NCBI GenBank assembly: GCA_945938055.1 | Contig: CAMEUH010000149.1 | Span: 1-6,242 of the forward strand | Direction: 5' to 3' | From: an uncultured Eubacteriaceae bacterium | GTDB lineage: Bacteria; Bacillota; Clostridia; Lachnospirales; Lachnospiraceae | DNA length: 6,242 nucleotides | In this document: piece by piece, positions 1 through 6,242 of the stretch | Numbering within the stretch: position 1 is the first letter of the stretch | Layout of the letters: each line of letters begins with the position of its first letter | The notes under the pieces: generated by a model | The model's input: only the letters and a program-made list of their open reading frames with translations | The model's database searches: none | Told to the model about the DNA's origin: nothing | Program-made: the position numbers and the translations under genes

Positions 1-1512
1 CTGTACATCCGCCTGGTGGATTCTTACACTTCCTCCACCAATTTCTGTTCCATTCAGCACAATGTCATATGCTTTCGCACGCACGGCACCCGGGTTACTC
101 TCCAGCATGTGAAGATCTTCATCCATCGGCATGGTAAACGGATGATGCATGGCAACATAACGGTTTTCTTCATCTGACCACTCAAACTGTGGGAATTCCG
201 TTACCCAGAGGAAACGATACTCATTCTTGTCCAGAAGTCCTTTCTGTTCTGCCAGCTCCAGACGAAGCGCACCAAGAACATTCCAAACAATCTTATTCTT
301 ATCCGCAGCAAATAACAGCAAATCGCCCGGTTTTCCGGAAAGTGCCGTAATGATTGCCTGCGTCTCTTCCTCTGTCATGAACTTTGAAAACGAAGATTTG
401 ACACTTCCATCCTCATTAATTACCATGTATGCGAGTCCCTTTGCGCCATAGCCCTTTGCAAAATCAACCAGCGCATCGATTTTCTTACGCGGCATGTCAC
501 CCATGCCCTCTGCATTAATACCACGGACAGAACCACCTGCCTCAATGGCACCGGTAAATACACCAAATCCACAGTTCTTTACAATTTCGGTAATATCCTT
601 AAGCTCCATTCCAAACCGTAAGTCTGGTTTATCAGAACCAAAACGATCCATTGCTTCCTGCCAGGTCATTCTCTGAATCGGGAGTGATACCTCCACGCCG
701 AGAATTTCCTTAAACAGATACGCCAGCAGTCTTTCATTGACATCAATGACATCATCCAGGTCCACAAACGATAATTCCATGTCAATCTGTGTAAATTCCG
801 GCTGACGGTCAGCTCTCAGATCCTCATCTCGGAAACATCTTGCAATCTGCATGTAACGGTCATACCCGGAAACCATAAGCATCTGCTTAAAAAGCTGTGG
901 TGACTGTGGCAGTGCATAAAATTTTCCCGGATGCACACGGCTTGGAACAAGATAATCCCTTGCACCTTCCGGCGTACTCTTTGTCAGCATCGGAGTTTCA
1001 ATTTCAAGGAATCCTTCCTTTGCAAGAAATGCCCTTGTCAGTGTTGCCACCTGGCTTCGCATAATAATATTCGACTGAATGTCCGGTCTTCTAAGATCCA
1101 GGCAACGATACTTCAGACGCAGCTCTTCCTTGGTATTAATATTCTCTTCAATCGGAAATGGAGGTGTCAGTGATTCAGAAAGAATACGAATCTGGCTGGC
1201 ACGTACTTCAATTTCACCCGTCGCAAGATTTTCATTTACGGCACCGCTTCTTACCTCAACCATACCTGTTACGGCTACCACAAACTCACTTCTTAAACGT
1301 GCTGCCTTCTCAAAGCCTTCCTTTCCAATGTTTTCTTCCTCAAAAATAAGCTGTAAGATACCGGAACGGTCACGAAGGTCCACAAAGATAATTCCACCTT
1401 TATTCCGGTTCTTTGCAACCCATCCCATTACGGTAACTTCTTTGCCAATATCCGTCTTAGAAAGTTCTGCACATCTGCAGGTTCTCTTAAGACCTTTCAT
1501 GGATTCTGCCAT
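1..1512 (-). CDS. aspS: Aspartate--tRNA ligase (AspRS), 3' end cut by window
   Basis: Cytoplasmic class II aminoacyl-tRNA synthetase that activates aspartate with ATP and charges tRNA-Asp. The visible 504 residues begin with an OB-fold anticodon-binding domain (about 1-110, with GWV at 30-32 and FVDLRDRSG at 43-51). The catalytic domain follows, with IETPMLTKSTPEGARDYLVP (171-190), the QSPQLFKQ segment (203-210) and motif 2, CFRDEDLRADRQPEFTQID (226-244). The bacterial-specific GAD insertion lies at roughly 300-425, then the core resumes with MHHPFT (455-460) and LNGTEIGGGSVRIH (486-499). Family members are about 590 residues, so some 85-95 C-terminal residues, including motif 3 with its ATP-binding arginine, lie left of the window. 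The ATG at 1512 is chosen because AGGAGG sits 9 bases upstream. The gene lies 16 bases after the HD-GYP stop, so it is probably co-transcribed. One oddity is Lys38 at the position equivalent to E. coli Leu30, which influences tRNA-Asp/tRNA-Asn discrimination. The family assignment is essentially certain. Confidence 0.98.
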   Translation of the reverse strand, partial: MAESMKGLKRTCRCAELSKTDIGKEVTVMGWVAKNRNKGGIIFVDLRDRSGILQLIFEEENIGKEGFEKAARLRSEFVVAVTGMVEVRSGAVNENLATGEIEVRASQIRILSESLTPPFPIEENINTKEELRLKYRCLDLRRPDIQSNIIMRSQVATLTRAFLAKEGFLEIETPMLTKSTPEGARDYLVPSRVHPGKFYALPQSPQLFKQMLMVSGYDRYMQIARCFRDEDLRADRQPEFTQIDMELSFVDLDDVIDVNERLLAYLFKEILGVEVSLPIQRMTWQEAMDRFGSDKPDLRFGMELKDITEIVKNCGFGVFTGAIEAGGSVRGINAEGMGDMPRKKIDALVDFAKGYGAKGLAYMVINEDGSVKSSFSKFMTEEETQAIITALSGKPGDLLLFAADKNKIVWNVLGALRLELAEQKGLLDKNEYRFLWVTEFPQFEWSDEENRYVAMHHPFTMPMDEDLHMLESNPGAVRAKAYDIVLNGTEIGGGSVRIHQADVQ

Positions 1513-1521
1513 TTTTCATTT

Positions 1522-1527
1522 CCTCCT
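1522..1527 (-). promoter_or_regulatory. Strong Shine-Dalgarno of aspS
   Basis: On the minus strand this reads AGGAGG, a full match to the anti-Shine-Dalgarno core, with a 9-base spacer to the aspS ATG at 1512. An out-of-frame ATG at 1519-1517 lies only 2 bases after it and is too close to be used. The site falls in the 16-base gap after the HD-GYP stop, so aspS can be initiated independently of upstream translation. Confidence 0.85.
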
Positions 1528-1528
1528 G

Positions 1529-2137
1529 TTATGTCAAATTAAAAATCTCTTCTATTCCGTCAAAAACCAGACTGCAGTCTTCAATCTTCTTCAGCGTCAC
1601 ATCCTCATGAATAACCCGCTGGAATGCAATAAATACTTCCATGTCAAAGTTTTTAACCTCATCAATCATGATTTCCATGGCTGCCTCATGAGAGAATGCC
1701 TTCCGGTACGGTCGGTCTGAAATCAGTGCCGCAAAGGTATCCGCCACCTTTAAGACACGGGCACCAATGGGAATTTCCTCTCCCTTTAAATTATCCGGAT
1801 AACCGGAACCGTCATAACATTCATGATGGTGCAGCACCGTTTCCAGGGTAAGATACGTAAAATCATAATGCTGAATGATATCGTAACTAATCTTGGAATG
1901 CATCCGCATGTATTTCATTTCCTCAACAGCAAGAGAGCCTTCATTTCTTCCATAAAGATATGGTGCCAGCTGAAGCTTTCCCACATCATGCACCAGTCCT
2001 GCCACTGCCATCTCATAGCACATGTCTTCATCAAGTTTCATCTCTTTTGCAATCAGATAAGTCAGATTACTCACCATGATGCCATGATTTAATCCACTTT
2101 TCAAATCACTTAAAACGGTACGATTCAAATCTATCAT
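1529..2137 (-). CDS. Stand-alone HD-GYP domain phosphohydrolase-like protein
   Basis: A 202-residue soluble protein made almost entirely of one HD-GYP domain, a family of metal-dependent phosphodiesterases that typically hydrolyse cyclic di-GMP. Visible motifs: His18 in the first helix, HDVGK at 50-54 (His50, Asp51, Lys54), His80, HHE at 104-106, DGSGYP at 109-114 followed by LKGEEIP, and VAD with Asp133 followed by DRPYRKA (141-147). All the usual binuclear metal ligands appear present. The glutamate four residues before the first-helix histidine, which supplies a third metal site in some members, is not seen (serine there). There is no receiver, PAS, GAF or membrane segment, so it has no visible sensor of its own. 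The start is taken as ATG at 2137 because GGAG lies 6 bases upstream; an in-frame TTG at 2149 would overlap that site and is unlikely. It sits between hemZ (30-base gap) and aspS (16-base gap), where many Firmicutes carry hisS. Family assignment is firm; c-di-GMP as substrate is inference, and it could be degenerate in specificity or act on another nucleotide. Confidence 0.9.
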   Translation of the reverse strand: MIDLNRTVLSDLKSGLNHGIMVSNLTYLIAKEMKLDEDMCYEMAVAGLVHDVGKLQLAPYLYGRNEGSLAVEEMKYMRMHSKISYDIIQHYDFTYLTLETVLHHHECYDGSGYPDNLKGEEIPIGARVLKVADTFAALISDRPYRKAFSHEAAMEIMIDEVKNFDMEVFIAFQRVIHEDVTLKKIEDCSLVFDGIEEIFNLT

Positions 2138-2143
2138 GTTCGT

Positions 2144-2147
2144 CTCC
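2144..2147 (-). promoter_or_regulatory. Shine-Dalgarno deciding the HD-GYP start
   Basis: On the minus strand GGAG is followed by a 6-base spacer and ATG at 2137-2135. The alternative in-frame TTG (2149-2147) overlaps the first base of this site and has only A/T-rich sequence upstream, so the ATG is favoured and the protein is four residues shorter than the longest open frame. Confidence 0.7.
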
Positions 2148-2155
2148 AAAAAACA

Positions 2156-2164
2156 ATTTTATCA
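2156..2164 (-). promoter_or_regulatory. Possible extended -10 promoter element upstream of the HD-GYP gene
   Basis: The minus strand reads TGATAAAAT, resembling an extended -10 (TG, one base, then TAAAAT, five of six matches to TATAAT). It sits in the 30-base hemZ/HD-GYP gap, about 20 bases before the ATG at 2137, so any transcript would have a very short leader. No good -35 is visible; TTGTGG at 2186-2181 is weak, with a 19-base spacer. In an A/T-rich gap this may be chance. Confidence 0.2.
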
Positions 2165-2167
2165 AAA

Positions 2168-3601
2168 TCAAATGTTATTTTCCACAAAAAATTTCTTCTT
2201 GCGTTCAATCATCTCATCCAGCCTTCCAATGTAATGATTCACATCCTTGACATTTTCAATGCGTTCAATCCGGTTCTCCTCCGGAAATACAAATTTTGAA
2301 GAACCACCTGCACCCATGGCAATTATACTCTGGCGCTCCTCCATAATCAATATGTTATACAAACCTTCCATGGAGTTTTTTGCATAGCCCACATTTTCAA
2401 AATTCCCTGCCATGTTCTTCTGGCGGTAAAGATAATAGGGATTCAGTCCCATTTGCCCGGCATACTGCGCTGTCATTTCAATGATTTCATCCGTATTATG
2501 AATACTGCCGCTAAACTTATCCTTCCAGAGATTCAGTGCTGCCGCACGCTTAATTGCCAGGGAATGTACCGTGAGATTTTCCGGCGAAAGCTTCTTTACT
2601 TCCTCCATGGTATGACGCACATCTTCCTGATTTTCACCCGGAAGTCCCACAATCAGATCCATGTTTATATTATCAAAACCACACTCTCTTGCAAGATAGA
2701 AAGCCTCACGGACCTGTTCCACCGTATGGCGTCTTCCAATCAGATCCAGTGTCTTCTGGTTCATGGTCTGTGGATTGATGGAAATCCTCGTCACGCCATG
2801 CTTTTTCAACACAAGAAATTTCTCTCTTGTTACACTATCCGGTCTTCCCGCTTCCACCGTCAGTTCTTTAAGTCCCGATAAATCAAACCATTCCTCAAGG
2901 CCGCTAAGAATCCGGTCTAACTGTTCCGGCTCCAGGGTTGTCGGGGTTCCTCCCCCAAAATAAACCGTATCTGGTTTTCTCCCTTTAAAAAGTTCTGCCA
3001 TTGCCTTCATTTCGCAAAGAAGGGCATCCACATATTCATCAGTCCGTTTCTTCCATGCAGCAATCGGATAAGAAGTAAAAGAACAATAAAGACATGTCGT
3101 TGGACAGAATGGAATTCCGATATAAATGCTAAATCCCTTCTCATAATCAAGCTTCTTTAAAAGCATTTGTTCCCGCTCTGCCACCTTTAAGGAAAGATCT
3201 GTCTTTCTCTGGCTGACCCGGTATTTGTCCCTCATGACCAATCGAATCTCATCCTGCATTTTTCCTTCTTCAAGCATTCCCATTACAATCTTTGTAGGGC
3301 GCACACCGGTGAGAATTCCCCATGGAAGTTCTTTTCCCGTATCCTTTTCCAATGCCTGATACAGAGTGGTCTTTAATGCATGATAAACTTCCTTTTTGGA
3401 GTCATCTTCTGCCACTCCGTTCAGAATGACATCATTAATGGATACAGAAATCTGTCTTCCTTCAACAGTAACACAAACGGTCTTTTCCACAACATCTTCT
3501 GTTGTTGTTTTTGCTTCCACCGCCGTAAAAGGATGGAATGCCTTTATCAAAACCCGGACTTCATCATAATATTCCTGGTTATTTACACTCATTAAAATCA
3601 T
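2168..3601 (-). CDS. hemZ: HemZ-type radical SAM protein (annotated as coproporphyrinogen III dehydrogenase)
   Basis: A 477-residue cytoplasmic radical S-adenosylmethionine enzyme of the HemN/HemW/HemZ group. The name HemZ comes from Bacillus, where it is linked to oxygen-independent oxidation of coproporphyrinogen III, but the biochemical role in anaerobes is not settled. An N-terminal HemZ-specific region (about 1-150) contains GILTGVRPTKI (95-105). The 4Fe-4S motif CPTTCLYC has Cys166, Cys170 and Cys173 in CX3CX2C spacing, followed by the SAM-binding GGGTP (216-220), TVEAGRPD (248-255), RISINPQT (272-279) and LIVGLPGE (316-323). The C-terminal part has YYLYRQKNMAGNFENVGYA (389-407) and GAGGSS (430-435). 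HemN has a fourth cysteine in its cluster motif (CX3CX2CXC); here that position is Phe175, and the YXHIPFC histidine is Gly162, so it is not a canonical HemN. Length is close to Bacillus HemZ (about 500). The ATG at 3601 overlaps the MBL stop as ATGA, pointing to coupled translation; the nearest GGAG is 13 bases upstream. Family firm, reaction less so. Confidence 0.93.
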   Translation of the reverse strand: MILMSVNNQEYYDEVRVLIKAFHPFTAVEAKTTTEDVVEKTVCVTVEGRQISVSINDVILNGVAEDDSKKEVYHALKTTLYQALEKDTGKELPWGILTGVRPTKIVMGMLEEGKMQDEIRLVMRDKYRVSQRKTDLSLKVAEREQMLLKKLDYEKGFSIYIGIPFCPTTCLYCSFTSYPIAAWKKRTDEYVDALLCEMKAMAELFKGRKPDTVYFGGGTPTTLEPEQLDRILSGLEEWFDLSGLKELTVEAGRPDSVTREKFLVLKKHGVTRISINPQTMNQKTLDLIGRRHTVEQVREAFYLARECGFDNINMDLIVGLPGENQEDVRHTMEEVKKLSPENLTVHSLAIKRAAALNLWKDKFSGSIHNTDEIIEMTAQYAGQMGLNPYYLYRQKNMAGNFENVGYAKNSMEGLYNILIMEERQSIIAMGAGGSSKFVFPEENRIERIENVKDVNHYIGRLDEMIERKKKFFVENNI

Positions 3602-4257
3602 GACAGTTCAAAATCTCCATTCAGATATGATACACAGCAATTATGAACCTTTTCATACCCAACCGTGGTGGAATCCCCATGCCCTGGATATACCTTCGTC
3701 TCTTCCGGAAGAGTAAAAATCCGGTCCCGTATAGACAAAAGGAGTTTTCCCGTATTTCCTGTCGGAAAGTCTGTTCTTCCAACGGATTCATGAAAAATGG
3801 TATCCCCGCTTATGAGAACTCCCTCGTCTTCCAGATAATAACAGCAGCTTCCCTTTGTATGACCAGGTGTATGCAATACCTTTATGCAAAACCCTGCTAT
3901 CTCCACTTTCTGGTTATCCACAAAGGTCTCATCAATCGTTAATGCATATGGTCCCATAAACTGTGAAGACAGATTTTCGTTGGCATTTTCCGCAAGTTCT
4001 TTCTCTTCTTCATGGGCATAACATTTTATCTGATACTTCTCGCAAAGTTCCCGTACCGCAAGAATGTGGTCAAAATGTCCATGTGTAAGAAATACAGCTT
4101 TGGGAATGTAATTTTTTTCATCAATCCACCGCAAAATAGCATTATAATAATCCGCAGGATCAATAATAATGGTTTCTCTCGTTTCCCTGTTACACAGGAA
4201 ATAGCAGTTGGTGCTCATGGAACCAAGTGCCTTATAAGAAAGCTCTAATTTTCCCAT
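3598..4257 (-). CDS. MBL-fold metallo-hydrolase, YcbL/glyoxalase II-like
   Basis: A 219-residue soluble metallo-beta-lactamase-fold hydrolase, closest in motif content to the short YcbL-type glyoxalase II subgroup, which cleaves thioesters such as S-lactoyl-glutathione. Metal-binding motifs are complete: THGHFDH with His59, His61, Asp63 and His64; HTPGHT (129-134) with His133; SGDTIF with Asp152; and PGHGD with His193. The VGRTDFP signature (159-165) follows the bridging aspartate. The helical C-terminal glutathione-binding domain of classical GloB (about 250 residues) is missing, so the substrate may be a different thiol ester. The ATG at 4257 is preferred: it has AAGGA 10 bases upstream and places the conserved beta-strand (ALGSMSTNCYFL) near the N-terminus. 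An in-frame ATG at 4293 directly abuts the rel stop and would add 12 charged residues (231 in total), but no good ribosome binding site precedes it. The 3' end overlaps hemZ by 4 bases. Fold certain; substrate unknown. Confidence 0.92.
   Translation of the reverse strand: MGKLELSYKALGSMSTNCYFLCNRETRETIIIDPADYYNAILRWIDEKNYIPKAVFLTHGHFDHILAVRELCEKYQIKCYAHEEEKELAENANENLSSQFMGPYALTIDETFVDNQKVEIAGFCIKVLHTPGHTKGSCCYYLEDEGVLISGDTIFHESVGRTDFPTGNTGKLLLSIRDRIFTLPEETKVYPGHGDSTTVGYEKVHNCCVSYLNGDFELS
3615..3618 (-). promoter_or_regulatory. Weakly placed Shine-Dalgarno of hemZ inside the MBL gene
   Basis: The minus strand reads GGAG, 13 bases before the hemZ ATG at 3601 and within the last codons of the MBL hydrolase. 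The spacing is longer than optimal, which together with the ATGA overlap suggests hemZ is translated mainly by ribosomes terminating on the upstream gene. Confidence 0.45.
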
Positions 4258-4267
4258 TTCTTCCACA

Positions 4268-4272
4268 TCCTT
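4268..4272 (-). promoter_or_regulatory. Shine-Dalgarno favouring the internal start of the MBL hydrolase
   Basis: The minus strand reads AAGGA, 10 bases before the ATG at 4257. The upstream in-frame ATG at 4293 has only a poor GAGAG 13 bases away, so this site supports the 219-residue product. Coupled initiation at 4293 from the adjoining rel stop cannot be excluded. Confidence 0.5.
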
Positions 4273-4293
4273 TTCATTCTTTTCCACAATCAT

Positions 4294-6242
4294 CTATCCA
4301 CGTGTTCTCTCAATATCCAGAACACCTTCCACATTACGAATCTTATCCACCAGCATCTTAAGTTCCTCTGTTGAACTTACATCAAAGGAAATCAGAATTG
4401 TCGCCTTATCCTGTTTGTTAATCCGGCAGTTCATGGCTGTCACACCAATATTGCGCTCTGTCAGAATCTTTGTGATATCCACAATGATTCCGATACGGTT
4501 ATTCGCATAAATGCTAATTTCAACGGAATACTTTTCATCATTAACAATGCTCTCTGCCTGCCATTCTGCATCAATCAACCGCGTTCTTTCAATTTCCGGA
4601 AGATTCATGATATTGACACAATCCGTACGATGAATGGAAATTCCTCTTCCTCTGGTAACAAAACCAACAATTTCATCACCTGGAACCGGCATGCAGCATC
4701 TTGAAAAACGTACTGCCACGTCATCCACGCCTTTAACAATAATCCCATTGGAAGACTTCTTTGCCGGAGCCTTTGCAGTCCGGTCAGAATGAGAAGAATT
4801 CTCAATGGAAGCCATGATTTCCTGATCGGTAATTTCCTTCTTTTTCTTCTTCTCATACTCTTCACATAATTTATTAACAACCTGACTTTCCTTAAGACCG
4901 CCATGTCCAACTGCAGCTACAAGGGAATCCCAGTCCCTGAAGCCATATTTTACCATCGCCTTTTCCATGAACTCTGGCTTGGTAATCTCAGAAAGATGAA
5001 TATTCTTTCCCTTACAATAGGTTGAAATCAACTCGCGACCTTTGATGATATTGTCATCCTTTAATTCCTGTTTAAACCACTGGTTAATCTTATTTCGTGC
5101 CTGTGCACTTTTTACAATGGACAGCCAGTCACGGCTCGGTCCCTTGGAATTCTGGGAGGTAATAATTTCAACACGATCACCCGTTTTTAAGACATATTCA
5201 ATATTAACAAGCTTTCCGTTTACCCTTGCCCCAACCATCTTATTGCCAACCGCACTATGAATGCTGTATGCAAAATCAATGGTATTAGAGCCAGCCGGAA
5301 GATTCTTCACATCACCGGATGGCGTAAAACAATACACCGAATCGGAGAACAAATCTAAATCACTCTTGACAGAAGACATGAATTCCTTATTATCCGACAT
5401 GTCCTTCTGCCATTCAAGAATCTGACGGAGCCATGCCATCTTTGCCTGTTCATTGCTGTCGCCCTTTCCGCCTTCTTTATACTTCCAGTGTGCCGCAATA
5501 CCATATTCTGCAATACGGTGCATCTCATGGGTCCGAATCTGGATTTCAAAAGGCTGTCCCGTGGAAGAAATCAAAGTCGTATGCAGGGACTGGTACATGT
5601 TCTGCTTCGGCATTGCAATATAATCCTTAAAGCGTCCCGGGATTGGCTTATACATTTCATGAATGACACCCAGGGCCGCATAGCAATCCTTTACCGTATC
5701 CACAATAATGCGCACCGCAAACAGATCATAAATCTGATCGATGGTCTTATTCTGATTCTTCATTTTTTTGTAGATGCTGAAGAAATGCTTTACTCGACCG
5801 TCAATCTGTGCTTTGATGCCGGCATTTTTAATATGCTCACTGACCTCATCCACAATGCTCTGGATATATTTTTCGCGGACATTCTTGCGCACCGCAATTT
5901 TATCCACCAGATCATAATAAGCTTCCGGTTCCAGATATTTCAGGGAAAGATCATCCAGCTCCACTTTGATTTTGGAAATACCGAGTCTCTGCGCAATGGG
6001 CGCATAGATATCCAGAGTTTCTCTGGCAATGCGCTGCTGGCTTTCCGGCTTCTGGTACTTTAAGGTACGCATGTTGTGAAGTCTGTCTGCCAGTTTAATC
6101 AGAATCACACGGATATCCTTTGCCATGGCAAGAAACATTTTACGAAGATTTTCCGCCTGCATTTCCAGTCTGTCAGGCTGATCTCCGTTTCCCGTGAACT
6201 GCAGTTTTTGCAGCTTGGTAACGCCGTCTACCGGCAGCGCCA
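4294..6242 (-). CDS. rel: Bifunctional (p)ppGpp synthetase/hydrolase Rel, 5' end cut by window
   Basis: Long RelA/SpoT homologue that makes (p)ppGpp from ATP and GTP/GDP during amino-acid starvation and hydrolyses it otherwise; it works on ribosomes with uncharged tRNA. The 648 visible residues (numbered from the first complete codon, at 6240) start inside the HD hydrolase domain: VDGVTKL (4-10) and DRLHNMRTL (52-60). The frame runs open through the right edge, so the 622-residue version starting at 6162 is not the true start; about 100-130 residues, including the HDxxED motif, are missing. The synthetase domain has GRVKH (148-152), RFKDYIAMP (203-211), YQSLHT (216-221), EIQIRT (232-237) and AEYGIAAHWKYK (244-255). 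RFKD is the RXKD form found in bifunctional Rel and SpoT, not the acidic form of monofunctional RelA. Next come TGS (about 302-362, conserved His328), a helical region, a lysine-rich linker (464-468), the Cys-rich zinc-finger-like domain (CCMP from 515, HRTDC 537-541) and a C-terminal ACT domain (about 571-648). It is followed at once by the MBL gene. Locally called rel, relA or spoT. Confidence 0.97.
   Translation of the reverse strand, partial: ALPVDGVTKLQKLQFTGNGDQPDRLEMQAENLRKMFLAMAKDIRVILIKLADRLHNMRTLKYQKPESQQRIARETLDIYAPIAQRLGISKIKVELDDLSLKYLEPEAYYDLVDKIAVRKNVREKYIQSIVDEVSEHIKNAGIKAQIDGRVKHFFSIYKKMKNQNKTIDQIYDLFAVRIIVDTVKDCYAALGVIHEMYKPIPGRFKDYIAMPKQNMYQSLHTTLISSTGQPFEIQIRTHEMHRIAEYGIAAHWKYKEGGKGDSNEQAKMAWLRQILEWQKDMSDNKEFMSSVKSDLDLFSDSVYCFTPSGDVKNLPAGSNTIDFAYSIHSAVGNKMVGARVNGKLVNIEYVLKTGDRVEIITSQNSKGPSRDWLSIVKSAQARNKINQWFKQELKDDNIIKGRELISTYCKGKNIHLSEITKPEFMEKAMVKYGFRDWDSLVAAVGHGGLKESQVVNKLCEEYEKKKKKEITDQEIMASIENSSHSDRTAKAPAKKSSNGIIVKGVDDVAVRFSRCCMPVPGDEIVGFVTRGRGISIHRTDCVNIMNLPEIERTRLIDAEWQAESIVNDEKYSVEISIYANNRIGIIVDITKILTERNIGVTAMNCRINKQDKATILISFDVSSTEELKMLVDKIRNVEGVLDIERTRG

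Noticed and set aside
1079..1720. A 213-codon plus-strand open frame across the aspS start and the end of the HD-GYP gene
   Set aside because: It is antisense to two well-conserved genes, its product shows no recognisable domain, and both minus-strand genes account for the sequence including their ribosome binding site.
1791..1802. Perfect 12-base palindrome TTATCCGGATAA
   Set aside because: It encodes the Tyr-Pro-Asp of the conserved GYP motif in the HD-GYP gene, so codon constraint plus chance explains it; no second copy or operator context was noticed.
4838..4856. Purine-rich run encoding consecutive lysines in Rel, considered as a programmed frameshift site
   Set aside because: The longest A run is five bases, so an A AAA AAG slippery heptamer is absent, and the Rel frame continues intact into its zinc-finger-like and ACT domains.
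4605..4910. A 101-codon minus-strand open frame overlapping rel in another frame
   Set aside because: It lies inside the conserved Cys-rich domain of Rel, and its arginine/lysine-rich sequence is an out-of-frame reading of the lysine-rich linker.
5488..6063. A 191-codon plus-strand open frame inside rel
   Set aside because: It is entirely antisense to the conserved Rel synthetase and hydrolase regions, and its product shows no recognisable motif.
6160..6162. ATG at 6162 as the start of rel
   Set aside because: The same frame stays open to the window edge and encodes conserved Rel sequence (VDGVTKL) upstream of this methionine, so it is internal.

Overview
The window is a dense bacterial operon read entirely from the minus strand. 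In transcription order (right to left) it holds: a bifunctional (p)ppGpp synthetase/hydrolase of the Rel family (5' end cut by the right edge), a YcbL/glyoxalase II-like metallo-beta-lactamase-fold hydrolase, a HemZ-type radical SAM protein, a stand-alone HD-GYP domain protein, and a bacterial-type aspartyl-tRNA synthetase (3' end cut by the left edge). No intergenic space exceeds about 40 bases, and I see no terminator, tRNA, repeat, mobile element or CRISPR. Plus-strand reading frames are all shadows of these genes.

The organism is most likely an anaerobic Firmicute of class Clostridia, plausibly Lachnospiraceae. This rests on the Rel-MBL-HemZ order, the Firmicutes-type HemZ, strong AGGAGG-like ribosome binding sites, moderate GC and the sequence style of Rel and AspRS. 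It is inference from recollection of such genomes, not a database result.

Layout: 6242-4294 rel; 4257-3598 MBL hydrolase (an alternative start at 4293 directly abuts the rel stop); 3601-2168 hemZ, sharing an ATGA stop/start overlap with the MBL gene; 2137-1529 HD-GYP gene after a 30-base gap; 1512-1 aspS after a 16-base gap with a strong Shine-Dalgarno. The spacing suggests co-transcription, with translational coupling at the front end.

Functionally the cluster joins the stringent response (Rel senses uncharged tRNA on ribosomes) to tRNA charging (AspRS), a common Firmicutes association (rel...hisS-aspS). The unusual point is that an HD-GYP phosphodiesterase-like protein lies immediately upstream of aspS, where I would expect hisS. 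The run therefore encodes two kinds of nucleotide second-messenger enzyme. Everything else is ordinary core-genome content, and I do not see convincing evidence for a wholly new system.
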